Shown one piece after another: positions 44,247-56,700 of a stretch of 64,000 nucleotides of DNA. The translations under genes and the position numbers were made by a program. The notes under the pieces are model-generated. The model did no database searches, was not told the origin of the DNA, and saw only the letters and a program-made list of their open reading frames with translations. The stretch is from Ceratopteris richardii (taxonomy: Eukaryota; Streptophyta; Polypodiopsida; Polypodiales; Pteridaceae), in assembly GCA_020310875.1 (NCBI GenBank), contig CM035438.1, positions 98,086,650 through 98,150,649 on the forward strand, written 5' to 3'. Within the stretch, counting starts at the first letter, position 1; each line of letters starts with the position of its first letter.

Positions 44247-44351
44247 TTTGGTATCAGAGCCTCGCTCGATCTAAGCGGCCTTGGAAAAGAGGATGGACCG
44301 GTTGTCACACCAGTGCTGGGGACCAAGTCTTAACGTCCTACTTAGTACACC

Positions 44352-46346
44352 GTGATGGAGGGTGAAGGTAATGATGTCTTCTTAAGCGATGTGGAGCCGC
44401 GCGGTGGCGGCCAACGTGAAACGGGAAAAGAGAGACGGAGGAACAAGGGGAAACGACCGCAGACCCCTCCTCCTGTCACACGAAATCACGACTTCATGAC
44501 GACCGAAAAGGAGAAGGAAGAGCCGCTGGCAATGGAATGGATGATGGCTCAAGACACCCGCATGGACCGTCTAGAGTCCACCATTGCCAACCTAGCTCAA
44601 CTTCTAAAAGCTCAACCGGAACCAAAAGAGGACAAGACCAAGGATACGGGGAAGCAACCGGAGTTACCAGTGGGTGAGACATCAGGACGCACGTCTCGAT
44701 AGGGCCGTCGGCCACACACAAGGCGACGCAGGCCCGTTTCATCCTCTGAGGACGGGAGCGACTCAGACTCCTATGGTAGATTCAAGCCGTGTCCACCCGA
44801 GAAGTTCCGAGGGAAATGCAACTCTCTCGCAGTCTCCAAATGGCTTCGAGACATGGAGCAGTACCTTGACCTTCAAAGAGTGGGCAAGCGACACTGGGTG
44901 AGAATAGCCGCGTCCTTCTTGGCCGATGATGCCGATGCATGGTTCTTGGTAGAGTCTGCAAGGGAGGAATTCACTTCATGGAAGGATTTTAAGGCGGCAT
45001 TTGAGGAGTACTTTATACCTCAAAACGAATCCTTCAAACTCAGGGACGAATGGAGGGGCCTGAAGCAGGAAGGCCCGTTGTCTGAATATATACGCAAGTA
45101 CAGAACGCTCATGCTGCAGATAACGGAGATGCATGATCTCGATCGGCTACATGGGTTCCTGTACGGGTGTAGTGTTTGGACAAGATGAGAGATAGAGAAG
45201 CAATCGCCCAACACCTGGGAAGAGGCCATTGTGATGGCTGAAGGGTACCAAGACACGGAGAGCAATCGTCGTGCTCAAAGCCTACGCAAAACAGAAAACA
45301 CTTCACCACAGAGAACTCAGCAGGGTGCGGGGAATGCCAAATCCAACGCCCGCCTTGCCAACACCACTCAGAACCCGGGTAACGCACCAGTTCAAAGGAA
45401 CCAAATCACGTATGGGAATAATCAGCAGAGGGTGCTGCCAGCGCCCCAATGGCAAAGAAACGATCCCCGGCCATTTTGTAGAACATGCCATGGGAATCAC
45501 TGGACACACCAATGTACTCGCAATAACAATCAAACGCGGGTACAAACGGCTCAAGTAGAAGAGGAGCCTCAAAGACGAAATACTAATGTGGTCCTGACTG
45601 AACTAGATGACAATGAAGAAGAAGTACAAGCAGGGAATAATGCACCGCACGTAGGTACCGTGGCCACGAGGCCAAGGTGCTTTCCAATGACATTACGAAT
45701 GATTCAGAATATGTACTTCTGGGGAACGTTTGGAAACAAGAGAAAAGCAGTATTGGTCGATTCAGGCACGACGCATAATTTCATGTCGCCACAGTGTGCA
45801 GCTAGTTTGCAGTTGGCCTTGAGTAAACTTCCAGAAATGTCAGTTACCTTCGCTCAAGGTCGAGATGATAATGTGAAGATCGCCCTCAACGTCCGTATGA
45901 CAGTGGGGGAGTGGTCGGCAAAGTTATATTTTCTAGTCGTGCCACTGGAATCATTTGATGTAATAGTTGGACTTTCATTCATGGACCGATACATGATTAG
46001 CATGTTGGGTAAGGGGATTGATAAACTTTTGCTTGACATGCAAGGAAACATTGTGGTCGTAGACTGTCATAGAAATACGAGAAGAGCCCCTGAGGGAAAT
46101 ATAGACTCCCAAGGCAAGTCAGGAAAGGTAGAGAACCCAGGATCGAGTTCACAGGAATCAAGTCACAAGACCGTCATTCCTCCCAAAACAAAAGAGGAGG
46201 CAGACAGGCAAAGAAAAGGAAAGGCACCAATGTATCAAGAGTGTGTGCCCTCCAGCAATCAGGGAAAAGGGAACAAGAAATTGAACTTAGAAGCAGGAAA
46301 GTTGAAATCTGCAGCCGCAGCAGCAAGGGCAGAGCAAAGACAATAG
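44352..46346 (+). pseudogene. gypsy gag and protease, two internal stops
   Basis: A single frame from ATG 44355 contains a retrotransposon gag domain (about 44853-45180: FLADDADAWF, FEEYFIPQN), a zinc knuckle CRTCHGNHWTHQC (about 45476-45515) and a retropepsin with VDSGTTHNF (about 45755-45785). TAG at 44700 and TGA at 45186 interrupt it, and TAG at 46344 separates it from RT in the same frame. Gag builds the particle and protease matures the polyprotein. Confidence 0.9.
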
Positions 46347-46373
46347 ACACAAGGACCTTTAACGGCCAAGCAA

Positions 46374-47141
46374 GTGGAAAAAGCGATGAAGCAAGGAGCC
46401 CAGGCACATTTGTGCGTCATAAAGTGTAGCCCCATTGACATAGACGAAAAGGAAAACGAAAAGATGAAGGTTGGTGATAAAAGAGTTCATGAAGTACTTA
46501 GAGATTTTGATGATGTTTTGCCAAGTCAGTTACCAAGTGGGCTGCCACCACTCAGGCAAGTCCAACACAGAATTGAAGTTATGCCAGGCCATGCTCCTCC
46601 GGCCAAAACACCTTACAGAATGAATGAGACAGACCTAAAGGATTTAAAAAGGCAATTGGTAGAACTGGAACAACAAGGTTTCATTAGACCCAGTAGTTCA
46701 CCCTACGGTGCTCCCGTTTTATTCGTCAAGAAGAAAGATGGCAGCATGCGGTTGTGTGTGGATTATCGGGCTTTGAATAAGATCACTGTCAAGACAAAGT
46801 ATCCAGTACCAGTTATGGATGAGTTGATGGACCGACTAGGTCAGGCAAAATTCTTTACACGAATAGATCTCAGATCCGGATATCATCAGATTCGCATAGC
46901 AGAGCATGATATTGAAAAGACGGCGTTCAGGACGCGCTATCGCAGCTACGAGTGGTTGGTCATGGCTTTTGGACTCACAGGCGCTCCAGGCACGTTTTGT
47001 CGAGAGATGAATGATGGGTTCAGAGATATGTTAGATGAGTTCCTGATCATCTACATAGACGACCTCTTGATATACAGCAGCACACTAGAGGAACACCTGA
47101 AGCACGTAAGGGCCGTCCTTCAACGCCTAAGAGAAAGATAG
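46374..47141 (+). pseudogene. gypsy reverse transcriptase
   Basis: The frame holds [31 protein letters not shown] with a catalytic Asp, MAFGLTGAP and [10 protein letters not shown] (about 47053-47082). It ends at TAG 47139-47141. RT similarity continues in frame to about 47202, where a one-base deletion shifts the phase to that of the next block. Confidence 0.92.
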
Positions 47142-47218
47142 CTCTATGCCAAGCCAGAAAAGTGCGAGTTTGCCATGACCTCAGTTGAATTTTTAGGTTT
47201 CATGTTTCAGACAAAGGA

Positions 47219-49312
47219 GTGATGATAGACCCTCATAAAATCACAGCAGTTCATCAATGGGCACCGCCTAGAACAGTCAGAGAAGTGAGAGAGTTCATAG
47301 GTTTCTGCCAGTTTCCAAAAAAATTCATAAAAGATTTCAGTAAAGTAGCTGCTCCGCTCACAGAGTTAACTAAAGGAAAAGGTTTCTTTGTGTGGGGGCC
47401 TAAGGAACAAGATGCTTTCGAGCAACTCAAACAGGTGATGTGCAAAGCCCCTGTGTTGAAGTTGCCAGAGTTTGACAAAGAGTTCGAGATCCACACAGAT
47501 GCGTCAGGATTGGCAATTGGAGGGGTCCTTATGCAGGAAGGACGCCGTGTGGCTTATGAGTCACACAAGTTTTCAAGTACAGAGCTACGATGGAGCACTC
47601 ACGAGAAGGAGATGCTTGCAGTGATCCACTGTTTGCGAAAGTGGCATCACTATGTTCAAGACAAACACACAAAGATTTACACAGACAATATTTCACTCAA
47701 GTATTTTTGCACGCAGCCTAAGTTATCGCCAAAGCAAGCAAGGTGGCAAGATTTCTTGGCTGAATTCGACATAGACATAATTCACAAACCGGGCAAGCAA
47801 AACGTCATGCCAGACACCCTGAGTAGAAGACCGACGCTGGCCGCGATTTCCATGGCCGAGAGTAAGACGAAAGATCAAATTCGTAAATTGCAACAAACGG
47901 ATCCGGAAATACAGAGGATAATCAAAGATGTACACTCAGGCTTAGACCATAAAGGGAAATACACAATTATGAACAACATGTTATATAGAAAGGGAAGTAT
48001 TTATATACCAGATAATGTAGAGCTACAAAAAATGCTTTTATGGGAAGCACACGATTGTCAATTAACCAGACATGGAGGACAAAGAAGAAGTTACGAACAT
48101 TTAAAAGAGCATGTATTTTGGCCGAAGATGAAAGACGACATCATTGAATATGTTCAAACATGCCCAACCTGCCAATTAGTACGACAGCAGAAGATAAAAC
48201 CGGCAGGCCTACTCCAACCCATGCCCGTTCCGAACCGTCCTTGGGACATGGTCAGCATGGATTTCATAACAGATCTACCAACATCCGATGGGCATAATGC
48301 AATTATGGAAGTAGTGGATTATTTCTCTAAACAAGCACACTTCATACCGATGAAGCCACCTATGCCAGCAAAGGTGGTCGCACAGACTTTCTTCCAAAAA
48401 GTGTTTAAGTATCATGGCCTTCCCTTGGCTATTGTGTCAGATCGGGACACTAGATTCATGAGCGACTTATGGTGGGAACTTTTCTCCATCTTAGGCACTC
48501 AGCTTCGATTCTCGTCGGCCTATCATCCCGAGACCGATGGGCAAAAAGAAAGAGTCAATCAAACCATAGAGAATTACTTGAGGAGTTACATTCAAGCGGA
48601 CCAGAAGGATTGGGCCAAGCATCTCGACATTTTAGAATTCCATTATAACAGCTCAATCCATTCCAGTACATCTATGTCACCGTTCGAGGTGGCCACAAGC
48701 AAAAGTGTAATCACACCTATGGCACTCATGTCAGATGAAGTGCTAGTGGCAGCAGACCGGGAATGTGGTAATTTTTTACGAGACTGGAAATCCAAACTAC
48801 GACAGGCAAAAGAGGCCCTCATCAACAGCAAAGAAAGGATGATAAGAATTGCTAATCAGAACCGAACAGAGGCACTAGATTACCAAGTGGGTGACTTAGT
48901 TCTAGTAAATGCCAAGAACATCATTTTGCCTAGGAATTTCACTCCAAAATTCAATCATAGGTACTATGGGCCGTACAGAATTAGTCACCGTTTCAATCAA
49001 GTGACATAACAGCTGGCTCTTCCACCCGAAATTCATTTCCACAACTCGTTCCATGTGAGTTTGTTAAAATGCTTCCACCCTGATACTCGCTTTGGACGTC
49101 AAGTCACATTGGTGGAAGATCCAATCGAACAACGACAGGCAGACTTGATCCTCAAGGAGAATAGCACGCAATTCCTCGTCAAGTGGCGTGGCCGCCCCCT
49201 CAAGGAAGCCACATGGGTAAGTAAACAGAGTATGCCACCGACAGCCCAAAGCCTCATTGAGTCGTTCCAATCGACTCATCCTTCGACATCCCAGGCGCAA
49301 ATCCCGTAGCTT
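47219..49312 (+). pseudogene. gypsy RNase H, integrase and chromodomain-like tail
   Basis: The block starts at the RT end and carries RNase H (HTDASGLAIGGVLMQ), the integrase HHCC zinc finger (ending TCPTCQLV) and the DDE core (MDFITDLP, SDRDTRF, ETDGQKERVNQ). TAA at 49007 interrupts it, after which FLVKWRGRPLKEATWV (about 49180-49225) matches a chromodomain. In chromoviruses this domain directs insertion to marked chromatin. The first aromatic-cage residue, commonly Tyr, is Phe here, so histone binding may be altered. The last stop is at about 49307-49309. Confidence 0.9.
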
Positions 49313-49349
49313 TACGAGGACGCAAAGCTCTTCGAAGCGGGGGAGAATA

Positions 49350-49839
49350 TGTGACAACCCGTAGGCAAGAGCCCCTCCCCCCTCTGTATTTCTATCTAGG
49401 CCTTTTTGGTGCCTGTGTGGTTTGCCGACCGGCGCCAAATTGTGTGCAACTATAGGGGGACCTAGTGAGCCTCCGACCCAAGTGACCCAAGCGAACCAAG
49501 CGATCCTTGCACTCAACGTGCGGTAGCCTTCGTGCTAGTTCCCTCCGCACACACCTCTCGAAAGTGCCGTTGTGCCATCGAGGGGCCGTTGTAACGCGTT
49601 TGCCCGCGACGCTTAACGCAGGCTGGCTCACTGTAAACGTTTACCCACGACCTTCAACGCGGGCCGGCTTAGGCCGTTGCCTTTGTAATCGTTTTCTTTC
49701 AATGCAAGCTAGTTTTTTCATTCAAACGGTGATCTTCTGCTTTCAAGCAAGGGAACAAAACACTTGAGCAAGTCATCCTACCGACGGGCCGGTGCGAGTC
49801 GCCGAGCGAGCCCGGGGTGCTTGTTTTATTTTTATCACA
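49350..49839 (+). repeat. 3' LTR of the gypsy element
   Basis: It begins TGTGACAACCCGTAGG and ends TTTTATCACA, followed by the duplicate GTGGA. It aligns without length change to the 5' LTR. Confidence 0.95.
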
Positions 49840-49844
49840 GTGGA

Positions 49845-50990
49845 TATGACTTCATTTCAGATCTCTATAGATGAAGCAAACTAACAAAATTCAAATGGTC
49901 AAAGTGCATGCCAAAGCTGTGCATCTATGCTGGCTTGAGAATCTTGAACTATAGATGTTGAATCATGAGAGAACTTGTAGACACTTGTAGGAGGTAGAAG
50001 ATTCAGTTACAAAGTGATGACGTTTGGTCCATCCAACCAGCATAGAAGAGCCCATTAGCTTGTGGAGAATGAAATAGAACTTATAGGCTTGTGAATAGTG
50101 CAATAAAATCCATTTTGCACTTTTGAACATCAATGAGAAAGAGTTGATATAAAACAGATAAGTTTGCACTTTGAATAGCTCGAAAAATGTGTTATCTTTG
50201 GAGGTAACAATCAACTTCAAATGTTCAAAGTAGCCATCATGATTACAATTGGAAACATTCCTTTTCGAGGAATGATATACATAGGGTTTAGTAGTAAACA
50301 TAAGATAAGAATTTACCATAAAGTAATGAGCTTGCAATAAGCTAGATGTTGATTGGTTATTTCCTCGATTTTTTAGGGTTGTGCAGAGATAGACCCTGAG
50401 ACCTCACAATGAAGATTTCTCATATTCTCCAAACAAAATGCTCTTGACTTATGTGGACATAAAGTAGAAAATGATATCTTTCCAATGAATGCTTAGTCCT
50501 CCAACTTGGAGCTCTCTAACAAGAGAAATAACTCTTGCAAGATAATTGTTGTTAAAGATGATGATGTAGGGAAATGAGGGAGCAGCACAATGGAGAACAA
50601 AAGTGTGTGTATATTGCTTAAATGTAATGTACGATTGCTTGAGCGTCTTCATATAGAATCTTGAACCCTTTCAAAACTCTTAAAATTGGTTTTCTTTTAA
50701 TTCAAATTGAAGTGGTATAGTTTCTTGGAATGAAGGGACATAATCTCCTTAATCTAGGAAAAAGGTAGAGATCTAATTTTGGTGATTGTTTTGAAAACAA
50801 AACCCAACTACCTTGAAAACTTGCGAACTATGACTTTACCTTTTATCCTTTCAAAAAGATAAACATACCTAACCATTAGGTAGTTGGAATCTCTTTGTCC
50901 TTGGTTGACGTGCTTTAAATCATGGAATTTCTAACTTTTCCATATCTTCATCACTTGTAGATTCCATGTCTACCCATCGATGGTCTTTGT
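49845..50990. other. unassigned stretch right of the gypsy insertion
   Basis: This is the continuation of the pre-insertion sequence. It is probably old retroelement sequence linked to LTR family Y, but I see no coding domain. Confidence 0.4.
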
Positions 50991-50999
50991 TATTTGCCT

Positions 51000-51262
51000 T
51001 TTCCTTTACTTAAAATATCTGAATACGTCCATGCCCTCATGATTCTTCACCTGCTAGATCAAAACACAACATTCCATTATTCCATAAAGTATAACAAGCC
51101 TCTAAGTTGACAAGCAACTAACCTCAGTTGATAAGAATAAAATAGACATGGATGGCCACTCACATGTCCCATCAGTGATCAATTGTAAGCATGTTCCATG
51201 TAAAAACACATGCATGGAAATGGAAAAGTGGAAGTTAATGTCATTGTGAATGATATGTAGAG
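51000..51262. repeat. dispersed repeat shared with 16.2-16.5 kb
   Basis: It shares CATGCCCTCATGATTCTTCA, TTGACAAGCAACTAACCTCA, GACATGGATGGCCACTCACA and GCATGTTCCATGTAAAAACA with 16.2-16.5 kb. At 59.38-59.5 kb a shorter part recurs. Confidence 0.7.
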
Positions 51263-51675
51263 CTAAAGTCTATTTTTGGGCCTAAATTTTGAAATAATGC
51301 AACCCGAGAATGATTAGAAAAATGAACATCTGGATATGATAGAATAAATTTTGGAAAACCATGATGCAAAAAAATACATTTAATAAATAACTTACCATGA
51401 TGAGGAAAAATACATTTATTAAATAACATTAATAAATAACATATCAAAATTATCTATAGTATGGGTAGGGTACATGGCCTTATCTATTACTAAACATGTG
51501 AAAAAATATTAGCAATATTTAAAATAAAAATTGAAGAGTTTTTTCTTGAATATATTTAAAGAAAAATAAGTAAATGAGTGCTACATAAATAAATATATAG
51601 ATAAATAAGGGTAATAGAGTATTAGAATTTATGTAAAATATGAATTAAAAGGGATGGGATATCAATAATTAAAAA
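51263..51675. other. AT-rich unassigned stretch
   Basis: Nothing supportable except a small local duplication, with AAATACATTTA.TAAATAAC occurring at about 51372 and 51408. Confidence 0.4.
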
Positions 51676-51736
51676 TTGACTAGTGGATAACGCATATCTC
51701 TTCTAAGTGGGAGGTTATGGATTCAAATCCTTTACA
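51676..51736 (+). other. tRNA-like A-box/B-box module
   Basis: TTGACTAGTGGATAA (A-box-like) is followed by GGATTCAAATCC (51719-51730, near the pol III B box) and then TTTACA. The arrangement and spacing resemble the TRIM LTR ends. No primer-binding site follows, so it may be a SINE head or an LTR remnant. Confidence 0.45.
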
Positions 51737-51749
51737 TGCTAAATAAGGA

Positions 51750-51800
51750 GCTAAGTAAGCTAACTAGAGAAATAAGTAGGCTAACTAGGGAAATAAGGAA
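51750..51800 (+). repeat. short tandem repeat
   Basis: A unit of 24 bases, AAGTAGGCTAACTAG-GAAATA and variants, repeats about twice at 51754-51800. Confidence 0.6.
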
Positions 51801-52009
51801 ACTCTTGTTGCCACTCGTAGCTAAGAGTTGGTTCATGTGTAGCCAATGGCTACCAATGGAACCAAAGGGAACCAAGAGAACCAAGAGAAACATTTTCCAA
51901 AGAAGCAAATATGCCAAAGTTATACCATAGTTCTATGCCTTAGTCGATGCCCTAAAGTAAGCCACATGAGTAACCATGTGGATAATCAAATTTGATAATT
52001 GAAACCAGT

Positions 52010-52375
52010 ATTGTGGATAGTGTGACAATGTGCATAGTGAGTAGAGTGAGTACAATGAGTATAGAACAAGATTTGATAAGTAGAACTAGCACAATGCATA
52101 GTGTGATAGTGTGCACAGTGAGCATATTGAGTACATTGAGTATAGTGAGTACAGTGAGGACAACAAGCAAGAGTAACCATGTGGATAATCGAATTTGATA
52201 ATTGAATTCGATAACCAGAACTCGGATAGTGCATAGTGCACAATATGATAGTGAGCATGATGAACACAATGAGCACAATGAGTACAATGAGTACAGTGAG
52301 TACAATGAGCACAAAGAGCATAGTGAGTATAATGAGCATAGTGAGTACAAGGAGTATAGTGAGAACAATGCCTAG
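52010..52375. repeat. 9-bp minisatellite (AGTACAATG/AGCACAATG type)
   Basis: Units such as AGTACAATG, AGCACAATG and AGTATAGTG repeat through 52010-52170 and more regularly at 52235-52375. A non-repetitive segment containing two copies of AACCATGTGGATAATC-like sequence (one near 51972, one near 52173) adjoins. Reading frames here are artefacts of the repeat. Confidence 0.9.
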
Positions 52376-52554
52376 AACACAGTAACAAATTCAAAAAAAA
52401 TTGAAAAAGACACTAGTTGGCGAACCAAAAAAAATCATAAATTGACAAACACTCAATCTTGGACCGGATGACCAAAACAAATGCAAATCATGAGCGGACA
52501 TCGCGAATTATGATCGGATGTTAATACATACACGTCGAGAGATGTGCGTAGGCT
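52376..52554. other. unassigned stretch next to a primer-binding site
   Basis: This is probably leader sequence of the old family-Z element, whose primer-binding site lies at 52555-52566. Confidence 0.4.
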
Positions 52555-52724
52555 CTGATACCACTATTAACTAGATCTTGCAAATGCACATATGTAGAGA
52601 TAGTACATAAATCAAATCTCCTAAAAGCATAAAGAGAAGAATGAGAAAAGACATTGGACACAAGATTGGGTACAATCTCCCTCTACATACTCTAATGGAT
52701 GAGTTTAATAGAGTATGTGTATTT
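52555..52724 (-). mobile_element. old LTR (family Z), copy 3, left part with PBS
   Basis: GCTCTGATACCA (52555-52566) is the reverse complement of a perfect primer-binding site, and LTR sequence follows to the right, including TTGGGTACAATCTCCCTC shared with copies 1 and 2. Copia E interrupts it at 52724/52725; it resumes at 59165. Confidence 0.75.
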
Positions 52725-53745
52725 TGATGGAGAGTGTTAATCTCCAAAAGAACAAGTTGACCTTGAATTTAGATCACCTCTATATCAAGATCAACTTCAG
52801 ACTCCACCAAACTTAGAGAACTTTCACCAATTTATCAGAAAATTGATTATTCTGAAAAATTCAGCTTCTTCAGAAAAGTCTACTGCAGATTAATCACTCA
52901 TTGACTAATCAATTCTGTAAAGTTTTTGATAAAACTTTGCACAACACTTTGCCTTAAGGTTGCGCAACTTTGCCAAGTTAAATCTCTCAAAAAGATTGAG
53001 TACACACTGAGAAATGTGTGAAACACTTTACCTATGCCTGAAAGAGCTTCTCTGCAATGGCGACTTTGACACCTGCAACTTCTTAGCACTGGTTCTCCCA
53101 AAGTAAATCCCGTTTGATCAAGATCTTTTAGCCATAGATGGCTTACCTTCCAACTTAGATTTTAAGCCCTCACTTGTGTAAAACTTTACACTGTGGACTG
53201 AGCAATGATCATTTCATTGAAGATGAAATGTGCGCCAGATTTTACGACTCTTAGAACATTCTTACATATGAATGTTCCTAATCAAAATTCTCTCAGCCTG
53301 ATTACAATTAACTTCTCAAATTCTAGCCATAGATAGATTAACTATGGACTTAGACACGTGCAGAAGGATTTCTCAAAAGATTAAACACAGAAGGAGCAGA
53401 CTGCTAAACATCGGGCGCAAGTTTCTCGATTTCTTCAGAAAATTTACATACAAGTGAGGATGGATGATTCACTCACTTCCAATGTGTCTAATGACACTAA
53501 TTTCTCTCTCCCTATTCTCTAATCTTCTTTTGCTCTATTTGCCCGACATTTTCCAACATATTTATAGATGAATATATACAAGTGTATGACTAGACAAAGA
53601 TATAAGTCAGCTAATGTACATATGTGTACATGTCTTTGGATTTTCTGAATATGCCCTTCCTTCAACCACCTGAATTTGTTCTCTTCTTGACTCCTTGACT
53701 TCATTCCTTCATAATTCTTCAATTGATGATTGTCATGCACCAACA
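52725..53745 (-). repeat. 3' LTR of copia E
   Basis: On the minus strand it begins TGTTGGTGCATGACAATCA after the polypurine tract and ends CTCTCCATCA. It is 99.3% identical to the 5' LTR by direct comparison. Confidence 0.97.
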
Positions 53746-53760
53746 GCTCCCCCTCAATCA

Positions 53761-56700
53761 TTAATTGAGGTTCTTCTCTATCTTCTTTACTCCAGCCATA
53801 TCCTTGAATCTTTGTAGTTTTGGTCCATCTAGACTTTTTGTCATCATATCTGCAACTTGATCTTTTGTGGGAGTGTGTATGACTTCAATCTCCTTCTCAA
53901 TGACCTTCTCTCTCAGAAAATGATACTGTATTTCAATATGCTTAGTTCTAGCATGAAATACAGGATTAGCTGCCAAGTATAATGAACTCATATTGTCTCC
54001 ACAAATAATAGGAGTACTCTGAATCACATCAAAAACTTTCAAAAGTGTTTTTAGCCATATTACCTCTTTTGCAGCTTCCACCATACCTTTATATTCTGCT
54101 TCTGTAGATGACAAAGCAACTGTATGTTGCTTCTTGGAACTCCATGAAATCAATTTGTCTCCTACATAGCACAAGTATCCATGTGTTGATCTTCTATCAT
54201 CCACATCACCTGCCCAATCTGCATCACTATATATCTTCACTCTTGTATCAAAAGTAAATCCATAGTACAACCCTTCTTTGAGTGTACCCTTGATGTACCT
54301 AAGTACTCTTTGTCCTGCAATCCAATGTTCCTTTCTAGGACAATGCATGAATTGTGAAAGCACACCAACTGCATATGACAAATCAGGCCTTGTCAATGTA
54401 GCATAAATCAAGCTACCAACCAAACTTTGATAGAGTTTCATATCTCTGAACTCTTCTCCTCCAAACCTAGATAATTTATGGTTCACTTCCAAAGGTGTAG
54501 GTGCAACCCTGCAATCTTCCATTTTAAATTTGGTTAGCAAATTTTTAAGATACCTTTCTTGGGTCACATATACTCCATGTTGAGTATAAGAAATCTCCAT
54601 TCCCAAGAAGAATGATAGGTTCCCCAAATCACTGATTTTAAACTCTTTCTCCATCTGCTTCTTGATCATTTGTATTCCCTTATCATCTGTTCCTGTAAGT
54701 ATTATGTCATCAATATAAATACAAACATAAATGAACCCATCTTCACTTGCTTTGACTAGCAAGCTACTATCTGCCTTTGATGCTTGAAATCCAAGATCAT
54801 TCAAGAATTTTACAAGCCTATAATTCCAAGCCCTTGGGGCTTGCTTTAACCCATACAAAGCTCTCTTGAGCTTACACACATAATTTGGACTCACTTGATC
54901 TTTGAACCCATCTGGTTGCTCCATGTAGACTTCATCTGAAATGTAACCATTCAAGAAAGCATTTTTTACATCTAATTGAGATAACTTCCAACCTTTGCAA
55001 GCAGCAATTGCTATGAGTGTCCTGATGGTTGTCATCTTTGCCACAGGACTATAGGTCTCATCATAGTCCACTCCATATGTCTGTGCATACCCTTTCACAA
55101 CAAGTCTAGCTTTGTACCTAGACACACTTCCATCTGCAAATCTTTTAGTCTTGTAAACCCACTTACATCCAATGATCTTCTGACTATTAGGTTTAGGAAC
55201 CAAATCCCATGTTTGATTCTCTATCAATGCATCATACTCCTCTTGCATAGCATCTTCCCAATTCTTCTTCCCTTTGGCCTCTTCATATGTAGAAGGGTCT
55301 TCATCTGCTTTTACCAAATAAGCATAATCTTTAGTAGTTAAGAATGAAGTGTCATAGCTATACCTTGTAGGTTGCCATTTGTGCCTAGATGATCTCCTAA
55401 CTTCTGCACTTCTTGAAGTTTCTAGTTCATCACATTCTGGATCAAACCTTGGCCTCTCTTCAACTTCAATCTGCACTTCATTGTTCTCACTTTCATCAAG
55501 TAATTGAATCTTTGCTTTACCTTTTCTTTGATCCACTACTTCTTCATCATCTGCATGTACATTATATTTACCTGCATACCAAGTACCTTGCTCATCAAAT
55601 GTAACATCCTTGGATACAATAAATTGCTTTGTGGATGGACTCCACAACCTGTATCCCATTTGCTTATCATCATAACCAATGAATACATACTTTTCTGCCT
55701 TAGGCTCCAACTTATGCCTCAATTGAGATGGCACATATGCATATGCCAAGCATCCAAATATTCTGCAATGATCCAAGGTAGGTTTCTTACCCCACCAAGC
55801 TTCATATGGTGTCATACCCTGCAAAGCTTTACAAGGCAATCTATTAACCAAATAAGTAGCTGTATTAACAGCCTCAGCCCACAAATAATTTGGGCAATTC
55901 TTCTCTTTCATCATGGACCTTGCAAATTCAACAAGAGTCCTATTTCTTCTTTCTGCTACCCCATTTTGTTGAGGAGAATACCTGCAAGTAACTTCTCTCT
56001 TTATACCTGCATTCCACAAATAATCATTGAACTCATTTGAAAAATACTCTCCCCCTCCATCTGACCTTAGTCTCTTCAATTGTTGACCTGTAATCCTTTC
56101 TACATATGCATGATAGTGTTTAAATGTATTAAACACTTCTGACTTTTCTTTAATCACATAAATTGTGATCCACCTGGTAGCATCATCAACATATATGACA
56201 TAATATCTTGAACCATTTATACTAAAGTCCTTTGAAGGACCCCACACATCTGTATGCACCAATTCAAGTCTTTCTGAATACATAAACCCATGCTTGGAGT
56301 AAGATTGCTTATGAGCCTTACCTAATTGACATGCCTCACATCTGTATGTCATGTGTTGACCTGCAATGTTAGGCATTCCAAGCACTGAATCATTGTTAAT
56401 CATTTCTTTGATACCTCTTTCATTAAAGTGTCCAAGTCTTTTGTGCCAAAGATCCAATTCTGACACCTTCTGCTCTCCATATGTGAACATAGCATGTCCA
56501 ACATTTCCTTGTACCTTCAATGTGAAGAGCCTTCCTTCTTTCTTTCCTGCAATAACTTGTTTATACCCTTGACTAGGGTCTTCCACATAAACTCCATCAT
56601 TGGTGAACCTTACCTCATATCCTTTTTCCACAATTTGACCTACACTGATCAAATTCTTTGGAATTGTGGGAACATAAAGAACCTTACTCAGAAGAGTGCT

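Larger units (their letters stand above)
43757..49839 (+). mobile_element. Ty3/gypsy chromovirus-like element, complete structure, decayed
   Basis: The element is 6083 bases with two 490-base LTRs (43757-44246 and 49350-49839), target duplication GTGGA (43752-43756 and 49840-49844), PBS TGGTATCAGAGC (44249-44260) and a polypurine tract (AAGCGGGGGAGAAT) before the 3' LTR. Order is gag, protease, RT, RNase H, integrase and a chromodomain-like tail, the Ty3/gypsy chromovirus plan. The LTRs differ at about 16 sites (about 3%), mostly transitions. Stops and a frameshift make it non-autonomous. Its GC-rich LTRs stand out from the AT-rich surroundings. Confidence 0.95.

Noticed and set aside
51952..52394. 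Ser-Leu-Tyr/Cys-Ser repeat frames on the minus strand
   Set aside because: They arise from the 9-bp minisatellite, whose unit length keeps all frames open.
55413..56040. Plus-strand frames opposite the copia E pol gene (also 56366-56721 and 57610-58230)
   Set aside because: They are antisense shadows of the intact gag-pol frame and show no family motif.
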